Made by a program: the position numbers and the translations under genes. The notes beneath the pieces are model-generated. The model did not search any database. It saw only the letters and a program-made list of their open reading frames with translations, and had not been told where the DNA came from. From IMG/VR virus record IMGVR_UViG_3300033145_002055, positions 1 through 20,012 of that record: a stretch of 20,012 bases of DNA. One strand, given 5' to 3'. Source of the stretch: a virus. Shown piece by piece: positions 8,655 to 15,254 of this stretch (the first letter of the stretch is position 1; every line of letters begins with the position of its first letter).

Positions 8655-9390
8655 CCTCTTCCGCGCTACAATGCGGACAAAAAGTTTTCATTTTTAAGTC
8701 AACTCCATATTTTCCAAATGCTTTATTGTATGCTTCATGAATAACTCTTTTATCTCTTGCAGGTAAAGTTAAATAAGCATCAAGTATATCTGATCTATCA
8801 TTATATACTTTAGGTTTTGTTGATTCTTCTATATCTTGTTCAAAACTATCAATAATTAAAGTTTCTGTAATTAATTCAATAGAAGATCCTAATCTATTAC
8901 TTAAATTTTTAATTGCATTCATTTCATCTAACAAAGATGGTTGTTTAATAACAACTGTAATACCTTTTGAAACTGGTAATTTAACTTTAGTTGTTTTTTT
9001 TAGAATATCTTTTCCAGGATACATATTAAATTGAAATGTATCAGATGCTTGAATAGTAACAGGGTATGTTTTACCACATGAAGAACAATTAATATCATAG
9101 TTTCTTACTTCTTCATATGTTATATGGTATAATCCATATAGTAAAGCATCTCTATCCTTTAATGTACATACTGCAAGAAAGTCTTTAAACTCTTTAATTG
9201 CTGCAGGTTTTTTAACAATTGTTTCATAAATGCAAGTGTTTAAATGTTCAGTAATTTTGTTTGGTGAAACTAAACTACCTTTCATTTTTTCTTCTTCAGA
9301 AACATTTAAACTTCTTACATTAAATGACAACTTTGTATGAGGTGTGATAACTTCATACTCCGGATAATTTAAATCAAAGCCTTTAAACAT
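8602..9390 (-). CDS. Baseplate hub assembly protein, gp26/gp51-like, with CxxC pair
   Basis: The 262-residue protein resembles the T4 baseplate family that includes gp26/gp51, proteins that help assemble the baseplate hub. It carries two zinc-knuckle-type pairs, C102-x2-C105 (INCSSCGKTYPV) and C238-x2-C241 (FCPHCSAEED), which probably bind one zinc between two halves of the protein. The middle holds strands LKLPVSKGITVVIKQPS-like and a helical region with DILDAYLTLPARDKRVI. It ends DLVSQFFRMVYSG; an aromatic FFR-x-x-Y end next to an overlapping second frame is reminiscent of tail assembly chaperones. AGGGAG precedes the ATG at a good distance. T4 gp26 and gp51 have 208 and 249 residues. The family call is from the motifs; I cannot separate gp26 from gp51. 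Confidence 0.7.
   Translation of the reverse strand: MFKGFDLNYPEYEVITPHTKLSFNVRSLNVSEEEKMKGSLVSPNKITEHLNTCIYETIVKKPAAIKEFKDFLAVCTLKDRDALLYGLYHITYEEVRNYDINCSSCGKTYPVTIQASDTFQFNMYPGKDILKKTTKVKLPVSKGITVVIKQPSLLDEMNAIKNLSNRLGSSIELITETLIIDSFEQDIEESTKPKVYNDRSDILDAYLTLPARDKRVIHEAYNKAFGKYGVDLKMKTFCPHCSAEEDVDIDLVSQFFRMVYSG
8620..8628 (-). other. Candidate programmed +1 frameshift site
   Basis: On the minus strand the 262-aa frame reads TTC TTT CGC, seven codons before its stop. A tRNA-Phe on TTT can move +1 to TTC, the cognate codon, while CGC is a slow codon in so AT-rich a gene set. The shifted product would read ...SQFF-AWYTQDNIIDEYK and enter the 76-aa frame. A shift nearer the stop (TCA GGA TAA) is an alternative. 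No experiment supports this yet. Confidence 0.4.
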
Positions 9391-9433
9391 TTTTAATCTC
9401 CCTTTCCTTCATATCTAATTAATAAAATTCAAC

Positions 9434-10174
9434 TTATAGTTTATCTTGTTTTAGCTGTAATTTGCTAATTTTAGACTGTAAGCTCTTTTTACAATTTTCA
9501 GAATTTTTAGCTTTAGAACAAGAAGATATTCCACTTCTTAATTTTGCAATTCTCATTCTCATTGCTTTATTCTGTAAATTTTTCATACAAGCAGCTTTTT
9601 CAGGTTTACCATTACACATTCTAGCATTTTTGCTTATATAATTTTTATATATTTTTGCTGCTGCAAATGCTATTAGTGCAGCTGCTGCTCCTGCGCTCAT
9701 TCCTATAGCTATTTTTCCCAAAGTACCCTTATTAACTGTATCTACAGCTAATTTAGTTGCCGCGTCTGTTCCCTTTTTTAAAGTTGACTTAGCTGTTTTT
9801 CTAATAGAACTTAATCTTTTAAAAAGCGATTGAGTAAATTTTGGTTGATCCCCAATTTCATTTAAGAAATTTAATACTGGTTTACATGATGATATATTAT
9901 ACTCAGCAATTGGACCCATCTTTGTAATGATATTTCTAAGTAGTTTATAATTTAAATTTTCACAGGCTATATATTGAAATGTGTTCCATATTTTTTTCTC
10001 TTCAATTGTATTATATTTTTCATCTGGAATTTCATTATTAACAATAATACTCATGATTTGATAATCGGATGCTTCATTTTGAATAAAATAATTAAAATCT
10101 TTTTGAGGATGCATCTCACATATAGTATCTCTACATATACTGAGAAACAATAAAGAATTTGATATATTAACCAT
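9434..10174 (-). CDS. Membrane-segment protein with Cys repeat, paralogue of the 251-aa gene
   Basis: This 246-residue protein of unknown function shares its N-terminal domain with the gene just upstream: SLLFL (7-11), IQNEASDY (31-38), IPDEKY, and MGPIAEY (86-92) all have near-identical counterparts. After a basic linker comes one Gly/Ala-rich hydrophobic segment (about 153-174, IAIGMSAGAAAALIAFAAAK) that could cross a membrane. The C-terminus has two units of C-x8-C-x-K-x-L-Q-x-K (Cys 187/196 and 219/228), probably disulfide- or metal-linked helical hairpins. The upstream copy lacks this unit. GGAGG precedes the ATG. The hairpin terminator of the neighbour ends only 17 bases before the ATG, so expression probably depends on read-through. 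It lies between tube and baseplate genes, which suggests a tail-associated role. Confidence 0.8.
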   Translation of the reverse strand: MVNISNSLLFLSICRDTICEMHPQKDFNYFIQNEASDYQIMSIIVNNEIPDEKYNTIEEKKIWNTFQYIACENLNYKLLRNIITKMGPIAEYNISSCKPVLNFLNEIGDQPKFTQSLFKRLSSIRKTAKSTLKKGTDAATKLAVDTVNKGTLGKIAIGMSAGAAAALIAFAAAKIYKNYISKNARMCNGKPEKAACMKNLQNKAMRMRIAKLRSGISSCSKAKNSENCKKSLQSKISKLQLKQDKL

Positions 10175-10190
10175 GAAACCTCCAACAATA

Positions 10191-10229
10191 AAAAAAATAG
10201 TCGGACCCTTTTACAAGTTCGACTATTTT
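10191..10229 (-). terminator. Rho-independent terminator between the two paralogues
   Basis: AAAATAGTCG pairs with CGACTATTTT, extended by a G-T and two more pairs, around a short loop. On the minus strand the stem is followed by seven T. It is 16 bases after the stop of the 251-aa gene and leaves only 17 bases before the next ATG, with no room for a promoter, so it may act as a partial terminator that lowers the level of the downstream genes. Confidence 0.82.
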
Positions 10230-10245
10230 ATATATTTAAAAAAAA

Positions 10246-11001
10246 TTATTTTTTTTTAGATTTCTTAGCTTTTCTTTTTTTCCAAGCTTTATAAGCAAGA
10301 TAAGCTGCACCAGCACCAAGAGCTGCTCCACCAACACCTTTAGCAGATGCTTGTTGACCAGGAGTCATACCTTTCCAAGATTTTTGTGTAGATTTAACTC
10401 CTTTGCTAACAACATTTTCAGCGCCTGTTGCAATTTTTTCACCAGTAGATGCTATTCCAAGTGCTCCTTTAACTCTTCTTTTTGTTGAGTTAGCACGCCA
10501 TTTTAATTTTAACTTATTTCTTTTATCTTTCATTTTATCTGAAAATGTTTTTCTACCAGTAGGTTCTCTAACACCTCTCTTAAAAAACTCTTTAGTAGTT
10601 TCTTTTTCTTTTAATGCTTCTTTATAAAAACCATTATGTTGATGTAATTCCATAATAGGTTGAGCTGAACTAAGACCATATTCACTAATAGGACCCATCT
10701 CAAAGATAATTCTATCAATATCCTTTTCATCAAATCCTTCCTCTATAGCAAAATAATCATAAGCTTTAACTATATCTTTTCTAAAACATTCCCAAACAAC
10801 TTGCTCAGAAATATCATCAAATTTATCTTCAGGCATTTCACCTAAAGTAACTAAATGAATAACTTCATAATCAGAAGCTTCATTTTGAATATAATCTTTT
10901 AGCTCTGTTTTTTCTTTTATTGAAGACTCATCTATTGATTCACAAACACTTTGTCTTGCAAGTTTAAGAAACAGCAGAGATTCAATTAATGGATGTAACA
11001 T
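10246..11001 (-). CDS. Membrane-segment protein, paralogue of the 246-aa gene
   Basis: A 251-residue protein of unknown function. The N-terminal domain (1-125) contains ESLLFLKLARQSVCE, DYIQNEASDYEVIHL, EMPEDKFDD and FEMGPISEYGLSSAQP, each matched in the downstream paralogue, so the pair arose by duplication and has diverged widely. A long very basic linker (about 130-215) is followed by one hydrophobic Gly/Ala segment (about 221-238, GVGGAALGAGAAYLAYKAW) and a final run of Lys. A single C-terminal anchor with a positive end fits an N-out or tail-anchored topology. AGGAGG precedes the ATG, 18 bases after the tube gene, so it is read from the tube promoter. A strong hairpin follows. A role in the virion or in host-membrane contact at injection is inference. 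Confidence 0.82.
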   Translation of the reverse strand: MLHPLIESLLFLKLARQSVCESIDESSIKEKTELKDYIQNEASDYEVIHLVTLGEMPEDKFDDISEQVVWECFRKDIVKAYDYFAIEEGFDEKDIDRIIFEMGPISEYGLSSAQPIMELHQHNGFYKEALKEKETTKEFFKRGVREPTGRKTFSDKMKDKRNKLKLKWRANSTKRRVKGALGIASTGEKIATGAENVVSKGVKSTQKSWKGMTPGQQASAKGVGGAALGAGAAYLAYKAWKKRKAKKSKKK

Positions 11002-11019
11002 AATATTCCTCCTACTTAA

Positions 11020-11751
11020 TTATTTTAATTTTTTTCCATAATTGTAAATTTCATTTTTAGCTTTATCAGTATTTGGTTGATATAATGATTTGATTTTTTC
11101 GTATACCCAATTTTCATGCCATACGTAATCAACATTAAATTCAATCTCAACATCTAATTTACCAATACTTTCAACATCGCTAGCATATAAATCAGCAGGA
11201 TCTTTAGTTGGAAATACACCATCATAAGCTGCATAATATTCGATAGTTTTTCCATCTGGAGCGGTTGTCCAGTAATATAAAACTGCAGAATAATTTGTTT
11301 TAGTATATGCTGTAGTTCCTTCATTTTGATCACTAAGTGGTTCTCCAGCAACACCTGTTCTATAATCACGCATCATTTTAATCCATCTATGCATAATAGT
11401 AGTTACAGGTAAACCTTGCATTTCTTGAAATTTAACTGATACTGAATTACCATAGTCAAGATTACCAGGTACAGCCCATTTTACTCCACCAAGTCCAGTA
11501 AACTCAACTTTGTTTAATGTTCCACCTGGAGGTGTTACTCCAGTACATGTTGCAGCTAAAATCAATGGTGTTTCTGATTGATTTAAACCACCTGTTACTG
11601 GTTCACTATCAAATGGAATATTTGGCATTTTATCAAACCAAATAAAGTGATATCCTGTAATATATGGATCTGCAACTCCAGTAGTATGTCCGCCCCATCT
11701 TCTTGATAGAACGTTGCTTTGTACATTTGAGAAAGCATGTTTTAAACTCAT
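11020..11751 (-). CDS. Tail tube protein (gp19-like)
   Basis: The 243-residue major tube subunit forms the rigid inner tube through which DNA passes. Evidence: FIWFDKMPNIPF near residue 37; the tube-type beta strand SVSVKFQEMQGLPVTTIMHR followed by the helix WIKMMRDYRTG; and the C-terminal AAYDGVFPTKDPADLYASDV with KLDVEIEFNVDYV, which matches the 'G-x-FP-x-x-P-x-x-x-L ... I-x-F' end of T4-type tube proteins. T4 gp19 has 163 residues; the extra length lies mainly in the N-terminal third and in a loop with CTGVTPPGGTLNK. GGAGG lies eight bases before the ATG. The 226-base leader holds a late-promoter motif, a 21-base element shared with the sheath leader, and the terminator of the preceding gene. 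The sheath is two genes upstream, the usual partner. Confidence 0.9.
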   Translation of the reverse strand: MSLKHAFSNVQSNVLSRRWGGHTTGVADPYITGYHFIWFDKMPNIPFDSEPVTGGLNQSETPLILAATCTGVTPPGGTLNKVEFTGLGGVKWAVPGNLDYGNSVSVKFQEMQGLPVTTIMHRWIKMMRDYRTGVAGEPLSDQNEGTTAYTKTNYSAVLYYWTTAPDGKTIEYYAAYDGVFPTKDPADLYASDVESIGKLDVEIEFNVDYVWHENWVYEKIKSLYQPNTDKAKNEIYNYGKKLK

Positions 11752-11780
11752 ATCGTATCCTCCACGTTATTTTCTTTTCT

Positions 11781-11801
11781 AGTTTTAAAATCCTTTTTGG
11801 A
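11781..11801 (-). promoter_or_regulatory. Leader element shared with the sheath gene (tube copy)
   Basis: On the minus strand this reads TCCAAAAAGGATTTT then one variable base then AAACT, and matches the sheath leader at 20 of 21 positions. It lies 30-50 bases before the tube ATG and downstream of the promoter motif, so it is in the mRNA. ATCC and GGAT can pair across AAAAA. Confidence 0.6.
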
Positions 11802-11871
11802 TCATCAGGACATGTTTTGCGTCAATTCGTAGAATTATAATTATTCATAATACAGTTCTGATTAATATATT

Positions 11872-11889
11872 CTTTATATTTTGTTCTAA
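11872..11889 (-). promoter_or_regulatory. Late-promoter motif, tube transcript
   Basis: The minus strand reads TTAGAACAAAATATAAAG. It differs at one base from the copy before the 225-aa gene. It lies after the terminator of the 65-aa gene and 121 bases before the tube ATG. A poorer, similar stretch, AGAACTGTATTATGAATA, follows at 11842-11859 and might be a second start. Confidence 0.65.
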
Positions 11890-11929
11890 ATATTATGTCA
11901 ACTAGTTATTTAAAAATGATAGCGGATTA

Positions 11930-11968
11930 AACTCCCTACCTGTTGATATTATCTAAAGATAGGGAGTT
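11930..11968 (-). terminator. Probable terminator after the 65-aa gene
   Basis: A perfect 9-bp stem (AACTCCCTA with TAGGGAGTT) with a 21-base loop begins nine bases after the stop. The following T-tract on the minus strand is short (TTTAAT), so termination may be partial. Confidence 0.55.
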
Positions 11969-11977
11969 AATGATAAT

Positions 11978-12175
11978 TTATTTTGACTTATCGTTTGTAA
12001 TTGAAAGAGCCCGGAAATCCTTAAGTTGATTACCTAATTGCATGCTAAGTTTTCTTGCTTGTAGTGCTTTAGTTTTACTACCACGACCGTCTTTTCCACC
12101 TTCCGCTAATTCTGAAAATGCATCAAAGGCTTCTTTTAAACTCTCAATTGATTCATCATATTCTATTAAACTCAT
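11978..12175 (-). CDS. Small basic protein in its own transcription unit, possible Hc1-like
   Basis: A 65-residue protein between sheath and tube. The N-terminal half is an acidic helix (YDESIESLKEAFDAFSELAE); the C-terminal half is basic, GSKTKALQARKLSMQLGNQL then KDFRALSI. The second half recalls the 'R-x-A-R-K-x-L-x-x-L-x-x-L-x-K-x-x-R-x-x-S' pattern of small histone-H1-like (Hc1) proteins found in bacteria and phages, which bind nucleic acid. That likeness is weak and from memory. AGGAGG precedes the ATG closely, and the gene has its own promoter motif upstream and a hairpin downstream, so it is made as a separate, probably abundant, message. It could instead be a small tail-assembly or virion protein. 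Confidence 0.8.
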   Translation of the reverse strand: MSLIEYDESIESLKEAFDAFSELAEGGKDGRGSKTKALQARKLSMQLGNQLKDFRALSITNDKSK

Positions 12176-12225
12176 AGCTTCCTCCTAAAAAAAATTAATT
12201 GATTAATTACCTATACTACTGTATG

Positions 12226-12243
12226 ATTTAATATATGTTCTTA
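12226..12243 (-). promoter_or_regulatory. Late-promoter motif, 65-aa gene
   Basis: The minus strand reads TAAGAACATATATTAAAT, in the gap between the sheath terminator and the 65-aa gene, 51 bases before its ATG. Confidence 0.62.
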
Positions 12244-12271
12244 TTAAAATACTATATCAGTGTGTATACGG

Positions 12272-12316
12272 AAAAAACAGGAAATAGAAGACTTTAACAT
12301 ATCCTATTCCCTGTTT
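12272..12316 (-). terminator. Rho-independent terminator after the sheath gene
   Basis: Six bases after the sheath stop the minus strand forms a 13-bp stem, AAACAGGGAATAG with CTATTTCCTGTTT (one G-T pair), a 16-base loop, and a T run. Confidence 0.87.
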
Positions 12317-12321
12317 GTTAA

Positions 12322-14304
12322 TTATTTAATGAAGAAATTTAAACTAATTTTTTCTGCAACTCTAGTAGGTTCTAAAGTAATATTAACATGAAAAGTTTTA
12401 GTTTTAATTTCATATGCAGTAGCACCAACCTCAACATTAAAGCTATAAAGACCTCTTCTAGATTTAATATTATCAAGGAATTGTACTATTCCACCGGCTA
12501 CTTGACTCCAAGTGATTTGATCATTTTGCTCAAATATAAAGAAACGGCAATATTGTTCAAGAGCACGTTTGCAATATAGAACAAGTCTTACAATATTCAA
12601 GTCTTGTAATGCACTTGGTTTAGCTTGAGAAGTCAATTGACCCCAGTTAGTATATCCTGGGTTGAACTTAACAATTGGATTTAATTGTTTTAAATACATT
12701 TGATCTCTTTGACCTAATCTTGGATTAAATCTAAGTTCTTTAATTGTATCAATTGAAGCTCTATTAAAACCAGCAGCAGCAAACCAAATCTCAGCTACAT
12801 TATCATTTCTTGGTAATAAATATGACATATGAAATACTGGAGAGAACCATATATCTTGTCCAGTAAATGAATCATACACTTTATTATACTCTTCATAAAT
12901 AGAACAGAAATAATTATTAAATGTATGAACATCATTACGTTTAGTAATTGAATTAGTATATGATGAGTTATCACCATTATCCATAATTGCTACACAATCA
13001 CGTCTGGTTTGAACTAATGTTGAAATACTAGTTTTAACATCAGAAGGATATCCACAATCAAATACTATTGAAAAATAAATATTTTCTTGGTCTAATAAAT
13101 CATCAACTGAACTTGAACCATCGACTGAACTAGTTAATTGACCAAGATAACCTTGAGATAATAATTGAGTAGCAACCACAGTATCTAAATCACCACTAGC
13201 AGTTAAAAGACTTCCATCACTACCTTTCTTTAATGGAACAGGTTCTGATGATGTAAAAGCTGCTGCTACTAATGCAAATGATTTTTTAATTGTATAAGTA
13301 ATTTCGCCAGTTTCATCAAACAATGAAGTATCACCAATCCAATTTCTAGCACCACTTAATATTCTATCATTATATACTTCAATGCTATCTTCATCAGCAT
13401 TCAAACCACCACACCATCCTTGAAGTTTATTACCACGTTGATCAGTAGCTTCTATACAATAAGCATAAGGAAAAGCTGTAGAAATCCAATCAGTAAAATC
13501 TTGTTTAGTATCAGTTATTGATGCTGCACCAGTAGATTTATCAACTGAAACGGTACCAATTTCTTTATCATAAACTTTAATTAATGTATCATAACCACTT
13601 GACATAATTTCATCACCATCAGTAGTCATTTCACATCTTAAAACACTTGAATAATTATTAAGAACATATTGAATCCAAATAGAATCGCCAGAGTTATCTC
13701 TAGCATTAGGATCAAATGATAATTCAAATGATTCTACTATAACTTCTGTACTATCAGCTTGTTTTTCATAAACATCAAGAACATAAATTCCGTCTAACAT
13801 TGGGTTAGCATGAGCTGTTAATCTTACACTAATACCATTATAATATTCTCCTCTACCAATTGGATAAAGAATACATAGTGGATAAGTATCTCCAACTTGA
13901 GCTAATCCTGTTCTTAATTCATAAATATTATTAATATCTGTTGAATTGATATTATTTAATGATACTGTAGCAGTAGAATCAGTTGCAGCTAACTCAACAT
14001 TAATTCTTATATTTGCATATGATGCATCATCTGGCATACATCTAATAAAGAATAATGATCCAGATTCTCCTAGATAATTATATGCACAATACATACCTTG
14101 CCCATAACTTTTTCCATATTCAGTGATATTAGGTTCACCAAATTCAGAAATAAGTTCAGCTCTTCCACCGATAAATTTTAAAACGTTGTCTTCACCTTTT
14201 TTGGTAATACCACAAATTAAACCAATTGTGCTTGGTACTGCTGCAACATAAGTGCTTAAGTCAGTGATTGTAGTATATACACCTGGTGATATTGGACTTG
14301 CCAT
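12322..14304 (-). CDS. Tail sheath protein (gp18-like)
   Basis: The 660-residue contractile sheath subunit surrounds the tube and shortens on contact to drive the tube through the cell envelope. The N-terminus MASPISPGVYTTITDLSTYV is the classic sheath start (a 'PGVY' strand that links neighbours), followed by GLICGITKKGEDN and the FGEPN/YGQG segment near 75-95. The C-terminal domain (about 490-660) has RLGQRDQMYLKQLNPIVKF, RRGLYSFNVEVGATAYE and the final VNITLEPTRVAEKISLNFFI, which matches the conserved C-terminal sheath domain that makes the interlocking mesh. T4 gp18 has 659 residues. AAGGAGG precedes the ATG. Its 118-base leader has the 21-base element shared with the tube but no clear copy of the late-promoter motif, so it may be read from the promoter of the 225-aa gene. 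A strong terminator follows. Confidence 0.95.
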   Translation of the reverse strand: MASPISPGVYTTITDLSTYVAAVPSTIGLICGITKKGEDNVLKFIGGRAELISEFGEPNITEYGKSYGQGMYCAYNYLGESGSLFFIRCMPDDASYANIRINVELAATDSTATVSLNNINSTDINNIYELRTGLAQVGDTYPLCILYPIGRGEYYNGISVRLTAHANPMLDGIYVLDVYEKQADSTEVIVESFELSFDPNARDNSGDSIWIQYVLNNYSSVLRCEMTTDGDEIMSSGYDTLIKVYDKEIGTVSVDKSTGAASITDTKQDFTDWISTAFPYAYCIEATDQRGNKLQGWCGGLNADEDSIEVYNDRILSGARNWIGDTSLFDETGEITYTIKKSFALVAAAFTSSEPVPLKKGSDGSLLTASGDLDTVVATQLLSQGYLGQLTSSVDGSSSVDDLLDQENIYFSIVFDCGYPSDVKTSISTLVQTRRDCVAIMDNGDNSSYTNSITKRNDVHTFNNYFCSIYEEYNKVYDSFTGQDIWFSPVFHMSYLLPRNDNVAEIWFAAAGFNRASIDTIKELRFNPRLGQRDQMYLKQLNPIVKFNPGYTNWGQLTSQAKPSALQDLNIVRLVLYCKRALEQYCRFFIFEQNDQITWSQVAGGIVQFLDNIKSRRGLYSFNVEVGATAYEIKTKTFHVNITLEPTRVAEKISLNFFIK

Positions 14305-14368
14305 AATGTTTCCTCCTTATAACGGATTCTTATTAAATTGTCTGTTTGTCTTTTTTCCGCTCTACATA

Positions 14369-14389
14369 AGTTTGAAAATCCTTTTTGGA
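14369..14389 (-). promoter_or_regulatory. Leader element shared with the tube gene (sheath copy)
   Basis: Second copy of the element at 11781-11801, one mismatch in 21 bases. It lies 65-85 bases before the sheath ATG, just after the end of the 225-aa gene. Confidence 0.6.
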
Positions 14390-14422
14390 GGTATCTCTAA
14401 GTTAACCTTCATAATTTTTTTA

Positions 14423-15100
14423 CTAGCAATATAAATACCAATAAAATACTAATTGTCTAGTATCATCTTTTACAATACTAGGAAATGTAACTATACTAAA
14501 TATGTGCCATGGACCAGTTGATCCACCAACATCACTATCAGAAGTATATAAACCAGCTTCATTTAAATTATAACCATTGGCATGATCTACTGATATTGTT
14601 GTAGTAACTTTTAATATTAGCCATTTATCATCGTTTAAAATATCCTGTTGAAATTCTATTGTATCAAAAGGATGTTTGTAATATTGTCCGTTTCTTAAAT
14701 CTGAACAACTTGAATCAGTTGGATGTAAAGGAATTTCACTTGCTAAACCTGTTATTGTGTTTACAGGTACATTTGGATTTAATGGATCTCCAACTGGAGT
14801 TCCTCCATTTCCTAATCCAAACCAATTAAGAAATTCATCCTCATCCGGAGCGATGTTTGGATTTTTGATATTACATAATCTAGATGCTATCCATTCACGA
14901 CCAACATATAGAACTAAGTTACTTTTACCAACCTTTTGTTTAGTTCCATCTTTATCAACAGAATAAATTTCAACATAACCTTCTGGTTTTCTTGATTTCG
15001 CAGTCGTACTATTCACTGAATCTTGTATGCACGCTTCACCATAGTTTTCATCTATATTGACCACTATAGTTTCTGGATCTTTAATCTTTTTATCATCCAT
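14423..15100 (-). CDS. Virion-associated protein of unknown function, upstream of the sheath
   Basis: A 225-residue acidic protein with an unstructured N-terminal 40 residues, then beta-rich sequence. WFGLGNGGTPVGDPLNPN at about 93-110, a LASEIPLHPTD block, and NLNEAGLYTSDSD near 180 stand out. The 'N-E-A-G-L-Y' turn followed by 'F-S-I-V-x-F-x-x-I-x-K' and an aromatic FYWYLY end is a pattern I know from beta-rich phage tail, fibre and neck proteins of large phages, but I cannot give a precise family. AAGGAG precedes the ATG and a late-promoter motif lies 40 bases upstream. No terminator separates it from the sheath gene, so both are probably on one message. It ends in TAG. Confidence 0.8.
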   Translation of the reverse strand: MDDKKIKDPETIVVNIDENYGEACIQDSVNSTTAKSRKPEGYVEIYSVDKDGTKQKVGKSNLVLYVGREWIASRLCNIKNPNIAPDEDEFLNWFGLGNGGTPVGDPLNPNVPVNTITGLASEIPLHPTDSSCSDLRNGQYYKHPFDTIEFQQDILNDDKWLILKVTTTISVDHANGYNLNEAGLYTSDSDVGGSTGPWHIFSIVTFPSIVKDDTRQLVFYWYLYC

Positions 15101-15139
15101 TATGTAACTCCTTTTATAATCTTTGCGATTCTACTTTAG

Positions 15140-15157
15140 CTTTATATTTTGTTCTTA
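15140..15157 (-). promoter_or_regulatory. Late-promoter motif, 225-aa gene and sheath transcript
   Basis: The minus strand reads TAAGAACAAAATATAAAG, 17 of 18 identical to the tube copy, 40 bases before the ATG in the divergent gap that separates minus-strand late genes from the plus-strand cassette. Confidence 0.65.
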
Positions 15158-15190
15158 TTTCTGGATATGATTGGTGACTTTTATAAAAAC

Positions 15191-15221
15191 TTGAACTATA
15201 TATATTAATATACAATATAAC
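15191..15221 (+). promoter_or_regulatory. Possible promoter of the plus-strand cassette
   Basis: TTGAAC at 15191 and TATAAC at 15216 lie in a very AT-rich gap, 34-64 bases before the first ATG. The 19-base spacing is long for sigma-70. GAAC followed by AT-rich bases also partly recalls the late motif. Weak evidence in AT-rich DNA. Confidence 0.3.
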
Positions 15222-15254
15222 ATAATTGTAATTTTAATTTAATAGGAGAGGTGA

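Noticed and set aside
14419-14440. TATAAATA on the plus strand at the end of the 225-aa gene
   Set aside because: Wrong strand for any nearby gene and expected by chance in AT-rich DNA; no AGAACA before it.
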